Part shown: piece after piece, positions 5,742-15,404 of the stretch
Layout: every line of letters starts with the position of its first letter
Position numbering within the stretch: position 1 is the first letter of the stretch
Assembly: GCA_019038695.1 (NCBI GenBank)
Contig: JAHOYZ010000055.1
Span: 1-39,378 of the forward strand
Reading direction: 5' to 3'
Length of the DNA stretch: 39,378 nucleotides
Origin: Candidatus Zixiibacteriota bacterium
GTDB lineage: Bacteria > Zixibacteria > MSB-5A5 > GN15 > FEB-12
Translations under genes and position numbers: made by a program
Notes under the pieces: generated by a model
The model's input: the letters and a program-made list of their open reading frames with translations, nothing else
The model's database searches: none
Told to the model about the DNA's origin: nothing

Positions 5742-7826
5742 TTAGTCGTTAGCTTCCGCCAGCGCTTTGGCCTCATCGATTACCTTCTGAGCAGCCTCGT
5801 GGGGAACGTCTTCATAGTGGGAGAACTCCATTGTGTATACACCTTGTCCCTGAGTCATCGAACGCAGATCCACCGAGTACTGATACAATTCCGCCTGCGG
5901 AACTGTAACTCTGATACGTTGATAACTGCCATCGGGATCCATACCCACAATTTTACCTCGACGAGATGACATGTCGCCCATTACATCGCCGGCATATTCT
6001 GACGGAACCAGGACTTCCACTTTGTAAACTGGCTCCAGCAGGACCGGTTTGGCTTCCATGAAGCCCTGTTTGAAGGCCATCAGGCCGGCAATCTTGAAAG
6101 CCATGTCCGATGAATCGACTTCATGGTAGGAACCATAAAAAAGAGTTACTTTTACATCTACTACCTGCGATCCAGCCAGGCCTCCGTTTGTCATCTGTTC
6201 AACAATCCCCTTCTCAACGGCAGGGATAAACTTGGAAGGGATGACACCGCCTTTGATGGCATCAATAAACTCGAATCCGCCACTACGCGTATTGGGTTCC
6301 AAGCGAATATGCACGTCGCCGAACTGACCTCGTCCGCCTGATTGTTTTTTGTGACGGTACTTGGTCTCGCACTTGCCCTTGATCGTCTCACGGTAGGGAA
6401 TCCTCGGCTTGGCCATCGCAATTTCCACACCAAATCGAGTCTTTAGCTTCTCATGAAGCACCTCTATGTGGGTGGAACCCTGACCCCACAGGACCAACTG
6501 CTTGAGGGCCGGATCAGCTATCAGACGGAACGTCGGGTCCTCGTCATTTAGCTTGTGCAACCCACTGGCCACCTTGTCGTCGTCACCTTTGGATTTGGCA
6601 CATACTGCTACATCCATAACCGGGTTGGGGTATTCTACCGGAGGTACGAACAGGTCCATCTTACCGCCGACCAGCGTATTGGTCGGATGCGAGTCTTTGA
6701 GCTTGGCCAGAACACCGATGTCTCCGCAGGCTACAGAACTCAGATCGGAGCGATTCTTCCCCTGCATGGTGTAGATCTGCGTCGCCCGTTCGGTCGAGCC
6801 GGTCTGTACATTTGAAAGCTCAGTTCCGGCCGAAAGTGAGCCGGAGAACAGGCGAAAATATGCAAGTTCACCAAGGTGTCCCTCTGAAGCCATCTTGAAA
6901 ATATAAGCCATCGGCTGCCCATTGGGATCACAGGACATCTCCTCGACTTCCCCATCATCATCCTTGCCAGCCTTGAAAGTGGATGTGATATCAGGAGATG
7001 GCAGATAAGACGTCACAAAATCAAGCAATGTGACAATCCCGATATTCTGTGCGGCAGAACCAAACAGGATAGGGAACATCGTTCCCTGCTGAATGCCAAG
7101 ACTTAGTCCACTCAGGAAATCGGCATCGCTGAGGGTGTCATCTTCGAGGTATTTCTCAGTTAGAGAGTCATTGGCTTCGGCAGCTACTTCGAGGAGATTC
7201 TTGCGGGCTGTCTCAGCGGCATCCTTCATGTCGTCAGGAATATCAATTTCTTTGGCTTTGCCGTCGTCACCAAATTCGTAAGCCTTTGCGGAAACGACAT
7301 CGACAATCCCCTTGAAGGAATCACCCTGCCCAATTGGTAGCTGGATCGGTACGGCTTGCTGTCCAAAAGCTGTCTGGATTGAGGTTACGGTCGCAGGCCA
7401 ATCGATATTCTCCATGTCCATCTTATTGACAAAAAAGAAGCGAGTTATCCGGAAGGGAGTCAGAGCTTTCCATTGTAGCTGGGTGCCTACCTCAACCTTG
7501 GCAGGAGCATTAATAACAAAACCAACAGCATCTGTAACTTTCGCAGTACTGACTAACTCGCCAATGAAATCTGAGTGCCCGGGGCAATCAAAGAAGTTGA
7601 ACTTTATGTCTTTCCACGGACAAGCCATCAGCTTTGTCGTGATTGACGTCCTTCGGGACATCTCCATATCCGTGTAGTCGAGGAAAGAGGAACCGGTGTC
7701 AACCGATCCGACACGATTGTTAAGACCGGTCACAAAGGCGACCGCATCAGCCACGCTGGTCTTACCACAGCCGCGCTGGCCCGCCAGGCAAAGATTGCGA
7801 ATCTTGTCAGTTGAATAATCCTTCAC
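5742..7826 (-). CDS. EF-G-like translational GTPase (EF-G2 type)
   Basis: 694 aa from a GTG at 7826, chosen because TCGGAGG lies seven bases upstream. A longer reading to 7934 would run through the promoter. All five EF-G domains are recognisable, ending in domain V (VYKVEVLVPSEYAGDVMGDMSSRRGKI). The G motifs are unusual: G1 is AGQRGCGKT (residues 15-23) instead of AHIDAGKTT, the switch I RGITI is replaced by RRTSITT (58-64), G3 is DCPGH (80-84), and G4 NKMD (134-137) is normal. This fits the EF-G-like subfamily (PRK12740-type; mycobacterial EF-G2), known for GTPase activity without proven translocation. It is probably not the main EF-G, which would normally sit with rpsL, rpsG and tuf. Its precise role is open. 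Confidence 0.88.
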   Translation of the reverse strand: MKDYSTDKIRNLCLAGQRGCGKTSVADAVAFVTGLNNRVGSVDTGSSFLDYTDMEMSRRTSITTKLMACPWKDIKFNFFDCPGHSDFIGELVSTAKVTDAVGFVINAPAKVEVGTQLQWKALTPFRITRFFFVNKMDMENIDWPATVTSIQTAFGQQAVPIQLPIGQGDSFKGIVDVVSAKAYEFGDDGKAKEIDIPDDMKDAAETARKNLLEVAAEANDSLTEKYLEDDTLSDADFLSGLSLGIQQGTMFPILFGSAAQNIGIVTLLDFVTSYLPSPDITSTFKAGKDDDGEVEEMSCDPNGQPMAYIFKMASEGHLGELAYFRLFSGSLSAGTELSNVQTGSTERATQIYTMQGKNRSDLSSVACGDIGVLAKLKDSHPTNTLVGGKMDLFVPPVEYPNPVMDVAVCAKSKGDDDKVASGLHKLNDEDPTFRLIADPALKQLVLWGQGSTHIEVLHEKLKTRFGVEIAMAKPRIPYRETIKGKCETKYRHKKQSGGRGQFGDVHIRLEPNTRSGGFEFIDAIKGGVIPSKFIPAVEKGIVEQMTNGGLAGSQVVDVKVTLFYGSYHEVDSSDMAFKIAGLMAFKQGFMEAKPVLLEPVYKVEVLVPSEYAGDVMGDMSSRRGKIVGMDPDGSYQRIRVTVPQAELYQYSVDLRSMTQGQGVYTMEFSHYEDVPHEAAQKVIDEAKALAEAND

Positions 7827-8220
7827 CGAATGTCCTCCGAAATCGTTAACTTTTCCAAGCTGCATGGCCGAGGACGGCGATGCTACTCTGTAAATCAGAA
7901 CCTGCAATCTATGCCAATCCGTCTTTATTGTCAATCGGTTTGAGACGGTTGGTGAGGCGTTTTTCGTAGTGTGGGTTCAGCCATTATTCTCGCCGACGCC
8001 TAAGCTCTCATTCCACGTGTATAGTGGTGCCTTGAGTCGCATTAATCCGAGACTTGGTCCACTTTCGCAGGATTGATTCAAAGGCACGAGGTTCAAATTG
8101 CCACTCAGTATGATTGAAGAGGCATAATGCACTATCAGGTATCCCTATAGTGCTGGTTTTTCTTCTGGGGCAGATGTGTTGCTAATTCTGGTGGTGGAAA
8201 GTATGAGTCAGCACTGATCT
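7827..8220. other. Intergenic gap between two minus-strand genes
   Basis: It holds the EF-G-like promoter (7906-7934) and a stem-loop, GCACTAT-11 bases-ATAGTGC, at 8129-8153, about 68 bases after the end of the SBBP gene. The loop's U-rich side (TGGTTTTTCTT) is on the plus strand, so it is a poor minus-strand terminator. From 7935 to 8128 I see nothing. Confidence 0.5.
7906..7934 (-). promoter_or_regulatory. Promoter of the EF-G-like gene
   Basis: TTGACA (7929-7934), 17 bases, TAGATT (7906-7911) on the minus strand. The predicted start of transcription, near 7899, leaves a leader of about 73 bases before the GTG at 7826. This also argues against the upstream in-frame start at 7934. Confidence 0.65.
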
Positions 8221-11200
8221 TTATGGGCAGGCTGCCGGGTCCGGGCCACTGGTGAACAGGTAGGAGACCAGATACGTAAGATCGGAAATGACTATGACCT
8301 CGGACAAGTCGCCGTCGACATTGCCTTCCTCTGGACACAATGGAGGTGGTCCTCCGGTGAAGAGGTAGGCGACAAGGAGGGTCAGATCTGCAATATTGAC
8401 ATCCTCGTTTTCGTCGCCATCCAGATTCCCACGGATCGGAGCCACGCAGCAACCGGAATCACAGAGATCACCGATCCCGTTGCTGTCAGAATCGACCTGG
8501 AGCGGATTGTGGGCAAAGGGGCAGTTATCATCCTCACAGGTGTTGGCCGGGAAGCCTGGATTGCCAAATCCGTCCCCATCAATATCGGTACAGGTATCAC
8601 AGGAATCCCCCACACCATCGAAGTCGAAATCCTCCTGGCTGGGGTTGTATACTGAGGGACAGTTTTCACAGGCGTCGCCCAGTCCGTCGCCATCGGAATC
8701 AGCCTGGGAGGGATTAGCGGAATCGGGGCAGTTGTCTAAACTACAGGTATTGAATGGGAATCCTGGGTCGCCAAACCCGTCCCCATCAAGATCGGTACAG
8801 ACGTCGCAGCTATCCCCAACTCCATCGCTGTCGGTATCTTCCTGATTGGAATTGAAAATTGACGGACAATTATCCTCGGGACAGGTATTGTACGGAAATC
8901 CAGGGTCACCATACCCATCACCGTCAGTATCAGTACATACGTCGCAACTGTCACCAATACCGTCAGCGTCGGCATCTTCCTGATCCGAATTGGCGAGTTC
9001 AGGGCAATTGTCGCAGCTATCCCCAACGCCGTCCAAGTCGGTGTCGATCTGCTCCGGATTATAAACAGTTGGGCAATTATCGTCTGGACATTCATTCTCA
9101 GGGTGACCGGGATCGCCATATCCGTCATCATCAGAGTCCTGGCAGATATATTCGCTGATAGCCATTCTCAGGAGCAGGACATCAAATTCCCCTTGTATCA
9201 TCGCCTGAATAGGATTGACCGTAGGAAATTGTGGTGAGCTGGTATAGCCTCCGACAAAGGCGTTTTCTGAGGTATCCACAACTATGCCGTACCCGAATTC
9301 GAACAAGGAAGCACCAACGAAGGTGCTGTACACCAGGGAATCTCCAGGTTCGGATAAGCAGGTTATGAAGACATCGGCGTAGCCATTATATGAGCCGTCG
9401 TACGGCTCAGCTGTGGGGAAATCCTCCGATTCGGTATTGCCGGTTATATAGGCCTTGCCATACTGATCAACACTGATTCCGGTTGCCAGTTCGTCGCTTG
9501 CACCGCCGACGTAAGTGCTGTAGAACAGAGTAGCACCGGATGAATCAAGCTTGAAAACAAAGGCATCAAGGTTGCCGTTGTAAGTATCATCGTCAGCATT
9601 TAGAGTTGGGAAATCGTCCGAAAATGTATAACCGGTTACAAAGGCGTTGTTGGCAGAATCGAGCGCTATAGAGAGACCGGATTCTTCACTCAAACCACCC
9701 ACATAGGAGTTGTAAATGATGGTGTCTCCGGCCGAATCAAGGCGAGCTACAAAGCAATCGCCTATGTAGCTCCCGCCGTTATAGCTCGTGTCGTAGCTAG
9801 TGCTAACCGGAAAATCATCAGAGAGGGTATAGCCGGTGATATAAGCGTCCCCGTCGGATCCTACCGCCACTGCAAGACCGGCATCGGCATCGGTCCCACC
9901 GAGATAAGTCGAAAACTCAAGGACATCACCATCGCCTCCCAAACGCGCCACGAAAATATCTTTGGTACCATCCAGGCCGTTGTCATACGGATCAACTGTC
10001 GGGAAATCGGAGGACGAAGTCTTGCCGGTTACATAGACAGTGCCGCCAGCACCGATATCCAATCCGGAAGCCACATCGTTTTCAGAACCGCCCAGGTAGG
10101 TGCCAAATAGAATGGTGTCGCCGGTGGGGCAAAGCTTGAATACCACGGCGTCTTCGCCGCCAGCATTAGCTGCCTGGAAAGCACCAGGAGTAGGAAAATC
10201 GGTGGACCCTGATACGCCGGCGATATAGGCATTGCCGAGCTCATCCACGCGAATACCGAAGCCACGTTCGTCTCCTGTCGTGCCCCCAACATAAGTGCTA
10301 TACAGAATCGAATCACCTGAGGACGATATCCGGGTGACAAATATATCATACCCGGACGGAGCACCACCGTTATAGGTGCTGTCATAGGCATTTTCCAGTG
10401 GGAAATCCGGTGATGAGAGATACCCGGTCGCGAAGAGGCTGCCGTCCTCAAGAACAGTAACGCTCCGGCAGTAATCGTTAGAGGCTCCACCGAGAAAAGT
10501 GCTATATTCTACTACCGGGTCGATAATAAGAGGCAGGTCCGTGTCAAACCCATCGGCAAGAGCGAAGCCGAAAGTATGTTCATCAAGAGCGACAAACTCT
10601 GCTCTGACGGGCTGATTGATACCGTCTACAGTTTGATAGGCGACTGGGCGACTCTCGCTAATACTACCCAACGGAGTGGAGATTACGAGATTGTTGTCTT
10701 CATCAAGGTATGTATGATCGGCCCCGCCAATCACAATCTTGATATTTGCTGGATTAGCCCCGACGGCTACTTCAAAATCGTATTCCAGATTGCCACCGGT
10801 ACCTCGATAAACAAGATCGATTCCGTCATACATATTCTCAAAAACCACCTCCCGGTACGTCGGAACACGCTGGTACCAGTAATCCGGGTTGCTTCCCAGG
10901 AAGTAGTTCAAGTTGGCATCTGTAGAATTGCGGCCGAAGACAGTCGGGTTTTCATTCGCCTCGGCGAATGTTACCCGGACTAATTGGTAGGTAAGGCTAT
11001 CAATTCCCGCAGGCCAGTCGTACCCGTAACGATGAAGCGTGGTCTCGGAAGTTGAGACCGGAACCTGTTGGATGAAGTGATAGAAAACTTCGTTCTGAGT
11101 GAACCAGACAACGGCCTCATTGACATCAGCCCGAAACCTGACAAGGTCGGAGAACTGTCCCATGTTAGGTATGAAGGTTAGTCCTATGTCACCGACCAGA

Positions 11201-11361
11201 CCATCCATATCAGACACCGTCCATGGCTGCGATTGATGGCCAAGAGATTCAGATTCCCCTGATCGGGCATCGGCGGTATTCGTATATACTGATGAGGAAG
11301 CGGCTCCTAACGCAATGATAACTACAACTGCGCCAAGCCATAAGCTATGGTACTTCAACAA
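8221..11361 (-). CDS. Secreted SBBP beta-propeller protein with TSP3 and dockerin-like module
   Basis: 1046 aa, read from TTG-TTG codons at 11361/11358 behind CTGGAG. Order of parts: signal peptide (1 to about 32); an N-terminal domain starting FIPNMGQFSDLVRFRA (about 62-285), the DUF7948-like front end common to such proteins; about eight SBBP repeats (YSTFLGGxxxD...VxxDSxGNAYVTGYTxSxDFP, about 285-735), expected to form a beta-propeller; TSP3 calcium repeats (DxDxDGxGDxCDxC, about 735-970); then CCVAPIRGNLDGDE and two dockerin-like Asp-rich segments ending LLVAYLFTGG and YLVSYLFTSG. It is probably exported and held at the surface through calcium-stabilised repeats. Partner and ligand are unknown. 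It is transcribed alone from a good promoter. Confidence 0.88.
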   Translation of the reverse strand: MLKYHSLWLGAVVVIIALGAASSSVYTNTADARSGESESLGHQSQPWTVSDMDGLVGDIGLTFIPNMGQFSDLVRFRADVNEAVVWFTQNEVFYHFIQQVPVSTSETTLHRYGYDWPAGIDSLTYQLVRVTFAEANENPTVFGRNSTDANLNYFLGSNPDYWYQRVPTYREVVFENMYDGIDLVYRGTGGNLEYDFEVAVGANPANIKIVIGGADHTYLDEDNNLVISTPLGSISESRPVAYQTVDGINQPVRAEFVALDEHTFGFALADGFDTDLPLIIDPVVEYSTFLGGASNDYCRSVTVLEDGSLFATGYLSSPDFPLENAYDSTYNGGAPSGYDIFVTRISSSGDSILYSTYVGGTTGDERGFGIRVDELGNAYIAGVSGSTDFPTPGAFQAANAGGEDAVVFKLCPTGDTILFGTYLGGSENDVASGLDIGAGGTVYVTGKTSSSDFPTVDPYDNGLDGTKDIFVARLGGDGDVLEFSTYLGGTDADAGLAVAVGSDGDAYITGYTLSDDFPVSTSYDTSYNGGSYIGDCFVARLDSAGDTIIYNSYVGGLSEESGLSIALDSANNAFVTGYTFSDDFPTLNADDDTYNGNLDAFVFKLDSSGATLFYSTYVGGASDELATGISVDQYGKAYITGNTESEDFPTAEPYDGSYNGYADVFITCLSEPGDSLVYSTFVGASLFEFGYGIVVDTSENAFVGGYTSSPQFPTVNPIQAMIQGEFDVLLLRMAISEYICQDSDDDGYGDPGHPENECPDDNCPTVYNPEQIDTDLDGVGDSCDNCPELANSDQEDADADGIGDSCDVCTDTDGDGYGDPGFPYNTCPEDNCPSIFNSNQEDTDSDGVGDSCDVCTDLDGDGFGDPGFPFNTCSLDNCPDSANPSQADSDGDGLGDACENCPSVYNPSQEDFDFDGVGDSCDTCTDIDGDGFGNPGFPANTCEDDNCPFAHNPLQVDSDSNGIGDLCDSGCCVAPIRGNLDGDENEDVNIADLTLLVAYLFTGGPPPLCPEEGNVDGDLSEVIVISDLTYLVSYLFTSGPDPAACP

Positions 11362-11420
11362 TTACTCCAGGTGTCGTTCATAGGCGACAGGGTAATGGTA
11401 TTCCTAACACGTGACGTTCT

Positions 11421-11449
11421 AAGATAGTCACCTTCTCCCTTGCTGTCAA
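11421..11449 (-). promoter_or_regulatory. Promoter of the SBBP/dockerin gene
   Basis: TTGACA (11444-11449), 17 bases, TATCTT (11421-11426) on the minus strand, about 50 bases of leader before the TTG start. Confidence 0.65.
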
Positions 11450-11582
11450 GTCAGATCTCCAACCCATCACCACAAGTTCACATGTAGTGTCTTTTTCGAC
11501 ACATTCCCGAATTTCTACACTCTCTGATATTTGACTGCTGGTTCGTCTGTCTTAGCAGACTGGGTTGAGGTTCCACCTGATC

Positions 11583-11610
11583 TTGTTTTTTGGTTGTAAT
11601 ATTGGATAAT
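11583..11610 (+). promoter_or_regulatory. Possible promoter of the DASS transporter
   Basis: TTGTTT (11583-11588), 16 bases, GATAAT (11605-11610). The -10 is good and the -35 weak. The start codon is about 56 bases downstream of the -10. Confidence 0.4.
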
Positions 11611-11665
11611 CACAGCTTGATTCTACTACAACTGAAGCGAACGCATCGGATAGGAGCATCTCTCA

Positions 11666-13180
11666 ATGTCCACCAGTCGCAAACAGAAGCTTGGACTATT
11701 TCTGGGTCCATTAGCGGCGCTGCTTCTGTGTCTCTTTGCCGATCTCCAACCGGGTGAACCGGTTGTCACACTCACGGCAGCGGTCGTTTTGCTGATGGCC
11801 ATCTGGTGGATTACCGAGGCCATCCCGATTCCGGCGACGGCTCTTCTGCCGGTGGCTTTGTTTCCACTATTAGGTATCATGAAGGGGAAGACTGTAGCAG
11901 CACTATATTTCAATAACATTATTTTCCTGTTCATTGGTGGTTTCATTATGGCCCTGGCGATGGAAAAATGGGGCCTTCATCGCCGGATTGCGCTTCGTGT
12001 CATCCTGCTGATAGGGGCTTCTCCGCGCCGGATTATCCTCGGTTTCATGGTTGCCACGTTTTTTCTATCGATGTGGATATCCAATACAGCTACTACAATG
12101 ATGATGGTCCCGATTGCCCTGGCAATCATCTTCAAACTCAAGGAGATGTACGAAGGCCCCGATGTAGCTCGCTTCTCTGTAGGACTACTCATCGGGATCG
12201 CCTACGCCGCTTCCATAGGTGGGACGGCTACTCTGATCGGAACGCCACCCAATCTTTCCTTTGCGCGGATTTTCCAGATCTACTTTCCTCAGGCTCCCGA
12301 AATTTCCTTTGCGGCATGGTTTGCTTTTGCTTTGCCAATGGCACTCTTGTTTCTGATTATCGCCTGGCTTGTGCTTACCCACCTGTCGGTGTCGCGTAAT
12401 TTGGGTATGGGGGCGACTCGGCAAGTGTTTAAGGATGAACAGGCACGGCTGGGTAGAATATCCTACGAAGAGACAGTCGTGCTCATCGGGTTCTGCCTCA
12501 TGGCCCTGCTATGGCTGTTCCGTCGCGATATTACCATTGGCTCGTTTGTCTTCCCAGGCTGGACCGGATTAATGCCGGAGCCGGGTATGATCGATGACGG
12601 TACTATTGCCATAGCCATAGCTGCTCTCTTATTTGTTATTCCAGCCAGGATTAAGGAGGGGGGGAGGCTGATGAACTGGAAAACAGCCTCAAAGCTGAAC
12701 TGGGGAATTGTGTTGCTCTTTGGGGGAGGTTTCGCTCTGGCCAGTGGTTTCAAAGAGTCGGGACTATCACTCTGGATTGGCGATGCTCTGGCTGGGCTGG
12801 AGCAGTTTCCAACACCGTTGATCGTCGGGGCCATCTGTACCTCAATAACTTTTCTTACCGAGTTGACGTCAAACACGGCCACCACCGAAATCATCCTGCC
12901 CATTCTTGGTTCGCTTAGTGTCGCTATGAATGTGAATCCTTTGTTACTGATGATCCCCGCTACTCTGTCTGCCTCATGCGCTTTCATGTTACCCGTCGCC
13001 ACGCCACCTAACGCGATTGTTTTTGGCACTGGGCAGATTCGTATGGCCGATATGATTCGCTGTGGGATAATTCTCAACCTGGTCGGCATTGTCCTTATCA
13101 CGACCTACATGTTCATAGTTGGAATGATCGCCTTCGACATAAGTCTCGCCGAAATGCCCGGCTGGGCTATTACTCCATAA
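11666..13180 (+). CDS. DASS-family (SLC13) sodium/anion symporter
   Basis: 504 aa and strongly hydrophobic along its length. Both signature SNT motifs that bind sodium and the substrate carboxylates are present: MWISNTATT (Ser139-Asn140-Thr141) and LTSNTATTE (Ser402-Asn403-Thr404). The partner loops IGGTATLIGTPPN (184-196) and LPVATPPNAIVFGTG near the C-terminus are also intact, as is the inverted-repeat layout of the family. Members carry dicarboxylates (succinate, malate), citrate or sulfate with sodium across the inner membrane; the anion here cannot be told from sequence. The next gene, a peptidase, lies 97 bases away with its own promoter-like sequence, so co-transcription is possible but not required. 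Confidence 0.9.
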   Translation: MSTSRKQKLGLFLGPLAALLLCLFADLQPGEPVVTLTAAVVLLMAIWWITEAIPIPATALLPVALFPLLGIMKGKTVAALYFNNIIFLFIGGFIMALAMEKWGLHRRIALRVILLIGASPRRIILGFMVATFFLSMWISNTATTMMMVPIALAIIFKLKEMYEGPDVARFSVGLLIGIAYAASIGGTATLIGTPPNLSFARIFQIYFPQAPEISFAAWFAFALPMALLFLIIAWLVLTHLSVSRNLGMGATRQVFKDEQARLGRISYEETVVLIGFCLMALLWLFRRDITIGSFVFPGWTGLMPEPGMIDDGTIAIAIAALLFVIPARIKEGGRLMNWKTASKLNWGIVLLFGGGFALASGFKESGLSLWIGDALAGLEQFPTPLIVGAICTSITFLTELTSNTATTEIILPILGSLSVAMNVNPLLLMIPATLSASCAFMLPVATPPNAIVFGTGQIRMADMIRCGIILNLVGIVLITTYMFIVGMIAFDISLAEMPGWAITP

Positions 13181-13193
13181 CCCATACAATTTG

Positions 13194-13222
13194 CTGACAA
13201 AGCACCGAAGGCGCCCTATTTT
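13194..13222 (+). promoter_or_regulatory. Promoter of the prolyl oligopeptidase gene
   Basis: CTGACA (13194-13199), 17 bases, TATTTT (13217-13222), with about 50 bases of leader before the ATG at 13278. Confidence 0.5.
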
Positions 13223-13277
13223 GTATGTCAAACAACTAAGCACTGGGAAGACTCCCATTCGTATGGAGACATAGACA

Positions 13278-15404
13278 ATGAAGTTCTATCGAATCCCTCT
13301 TTCCGCATTTCTTATCCTGATCGTTATTGTGTCATTCGTATCCTGTGGCCAGAAGACGGACAGGATCCTCACACCTCCTGTGGCTGATATCCAACCCAAG
13401 ACGGACACGATCCACGGCGATATTCTTGTGGATAACTATTTCTGGTTGCGAGATCGGGGCGATTCGGCAGTTCTGGCTTATCTCGAAGCTGAAAACGCGT
13501 ACACCGATGCTGTCATGTCCTCGACAAGCGAATTGCAAACAACGCTGTACAACGAGATGGTGAGTCGAATCAAGGAAACCGATCTGAGCGTGCCGGTACT
13601 GGATGACGGCTACTACTACTACTATCGTACCGAGGAAGGAAAACAGTACCGGACCTACTGTCGCAAAAAGGGGTCTCTTGATGCTGTCGAAGAAGTTCTG
13701 TTGGACCTTAATGCGATGGCCGAAGGGAAAGCGTTTCTTGACCTTGGCATATACGAAATCAGCCCCAACCATGACCGGCTGGCATATTCAATTGACACGA
13801 CAGGGAATGAACAGTATGTGCTGTTCTTCAAGAATCTGACTACCGGCGAAACGTACCCAGAAGCGATTCCCAATACCAGCGAGGCAGTCTGGGCCAACAA
13901 CAACCACACCGTCTTCTATTCTGTCGAGGACAGCACTCATCGTTCCTACAAGCTTCTTCGGCACGAAGTGGGTACTCACCCCGACCGCGATGCACTTGCG
14001 TTCCATGAACAGGACCCGGCCTACTATCTGGGGGTCAGCAAAACAAAAAGCGAGAAGTACATTCTCTTGACCCTCGGAAGCCAGGTCACCAGCGAGATAC
14101 ACTTCTATGACGCCGACAAGCCGGTAGGTCACCTTAGACTTGTACATCCTCGCCAGCAAGGCATGGAATACAACATGGCCCATCACGGCGATTGGTTTTA
14201 CATCGTGACCAACGATAATGCCAGGAATTTCAAACTCGTCAAAACACCAGTAATGAAGCCCGGAAAGCGCCACTGGAGGACTGTCATTGCCGTCAGCGAT
14301 ACGGTCAAAATTGATCGGGTAGAGGTCTTCGAGAATCACCTGGCAATTTACGGCCGAATCAATGGACTTAAACAGATAATGGTTCGTGATCTGAAAACAG
14401 GGGAGACGCATGCTATTGAACACCCGGAGCCGGTATACGTTGTCTATGGCGAGGATAATCCTGATTTCAGTTCAAGCGTACTGAGGTATTCCTATCAGTC
14501 TCTGATTACGCCGGAATCGATCATTGATTATGACATGACCACGCGCGACAAAGTCCTCAAGAAGCAGGAAGAAGTCCTCGGTGGATACGATCCAAACGAC
14601 TACCGAACGGGGCGTGTTTTTGCTACTGCCGAAGACGGGACCCGGATTCCAATCTCTCTGGTTTATCGTTCGGGGATCAAACGTGATGGCAGCGATCCTC
14701 TGTTGCTGTATGGCTACGGTTCTTATGGCTTCAGTACGGAACCCGCTTTTCGGTCTCGGCGATTGAGCCTGCTCGACCGTGGTTTTGTCTTTGCCAAAGC
14801 TCATGTTCGTGGTGGCGGCGAAATGGGGCGTCAATGGTACGAGGACGGTAAACTGCTCAACAAAAAAAACACCTTCACCGACTTCATTGCGTGTGCTGAT
14901 TATCTGGTGGCCGAAAAATTTACTTCCCATGAAAGGATGGGCATGCAGGGAGGAAGCGCCGGTGGCCTGCTGATCGGGGCTGTCATTAACATGCGTCCTG
15001 ATCTGGTCGCAACCGCGATTGCCGATGTACCGTTTGTGGATGTCATCAATACTATGCTCGATCCGACCATTCCCCTGACTGTGATAGAATACGAAGAATG
15101 GGGCAATCCGAATGATGCTGAATACTACCAGTATATGAAGTCATATTCCCCGTATGACAACGTAGTTGCCGGAGAGTATCCGCATGTACTGATCCAGGCC
15201 GGGTTAAATGATGCCCGCGTTCAATACTGGGAACCGGCCAAATGGACAGCGAAACTCAGAGCCACCAAGACCGATGACAAAATGCTGCTATTGAAAACCA
15301 ACATGGGGGCAGGTCATGGGGGGGCATCGGGTCGATACGACTATCTCAAAGAGATCGCCTTTGACTACGCCTTCTTGCTCAAGAGTCTGGGTATGACTAA
15401 ATAG
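13278..15404 (+). CDS. Prolyl oligopeptidase (S9A), lipoprotein-anchored
   Basis: 708 aa. The N-terminus is a lipoprotein signal (ILIVIVSFVSC, Cys at residue 23), so the enzyme should be exported and lipid-anchored. Residues about 30-100 open the S9A N-terminal domain (HGDILVDNYFWLRDRGDSAVLAYLEAEN). A seven-bladed propeller follows to about 430, then the alpha/beta hydrolase domain. The catalytic triad is complete: Ser560 in GGSAGG, Asp645 in NDARV and His680 in GHGG. The YGYGSYG and AHVRGGGEMGRQWYEDGK segments are diagnostic of S9A. It cleaves short peptides after proline or, if of the oligopeptidase B type, after basic residues. It may supply peptide nutrients together with the transporter upstream, but that link is inference. 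A stem-loop follows at 15444-15483. Confidence 0.93.
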   Translation: MKFYRIPLSAFLILIVIVSFVSCGQKTDRILTPPVADIQPKTDTIHGDILVDNYFWLRDRGDSAVLAYLEAENAYTDAVMSSTSELQTTLYNEMVSRIKETDLSVPVLDDGYYYYYRTEEGKQYRTYCRKKGSLDAVEEVLLDLNAMAEGKAFLDLGIYEISPNHDRLAYSIDTTGNEQYVLFFKNLTTGETYPEAIPNTSEAVWANNNHTVFYSVEDSTHRSYKLLRHEVGTHPDRDALAFHEQDPAYYLGVSKTKSEKYILLTLGSQVTSEIHFYDADKPVGHLRLVHPRQQGMEYNMAHHGDWFYIVTNDNARNFKLVKTPVMKPGKRHWRTVIAVSDTVKIDRVEVFENHLAIYGRINGLKQIMVRDLKTGETHAIEHPEPVYVVYGEDNPDFSSSVLRYSYQSLITPESIIDYDMTTRDKVLKKQEEVLGGYDPNDYRTGRVFATAEDGTRIPISLVYRSGIKRDGSDPLLLYGYGSYGFSTEPAFRSRRLSLLDRGFVFAKAHVRGGGEMGRQWYEDGKLLNKKNTFTDFIACADYLVAEKFTSHERMGMQGGSAGGLLIGAVINMRPDLVATAIADVPFVDVINTMLDPTIPLTVIEYEEWGNPNDAEYYQYMKSYSPYDNVVAGEYPHVLIQAGLNDARVQYWEPAKWTAKLRATKTDDKMLLLKTNMGAGHGGASGRYDYLKEIAFDYAFLLKSLGMTK

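Larger units (their letters stand above)
11362..11665. other. Divergent promoter gap
   Basis: It separates the minus-strand SBBP gene from the plus-strand transporter and contains a promoter for each (11421-11449 minus, 11583-11610 plus). A small GTCTG...CAGAC stem lies at 11545-11560. No gene is visible. Confidence 0.55.

Noticed and set aside
7827-7934. Upstream extension of the EF-G-like protein
   Set aside because: The extra 36 codons overlap a sigma70-type promoter and lack homology; the GTG at 7826 has a strong ribosome site.
8396-8845. 149 aa plus-strand Ser/Pro-rich frame
   Set aside because: It is the antisense of Asp-rich TSP3 codons (GAC/GAT), which always read as Ser/Pro-rich; no start signals.
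8440-9140. Possible CRISPR-like or satellite array
   Set aside because: The periodicity is the protein-level TSP3 repeat (Asp-rich, variable DNA) within a coding frame; the spacing varies and there are no conserved direct repeats with unique spacers.
12463-13101. 212 aa minus-strand frame inside the DASS transporter
   Set aside because: It runs opposite to a gene with both conserved SNT motifs; composition is that of an antisense reading.
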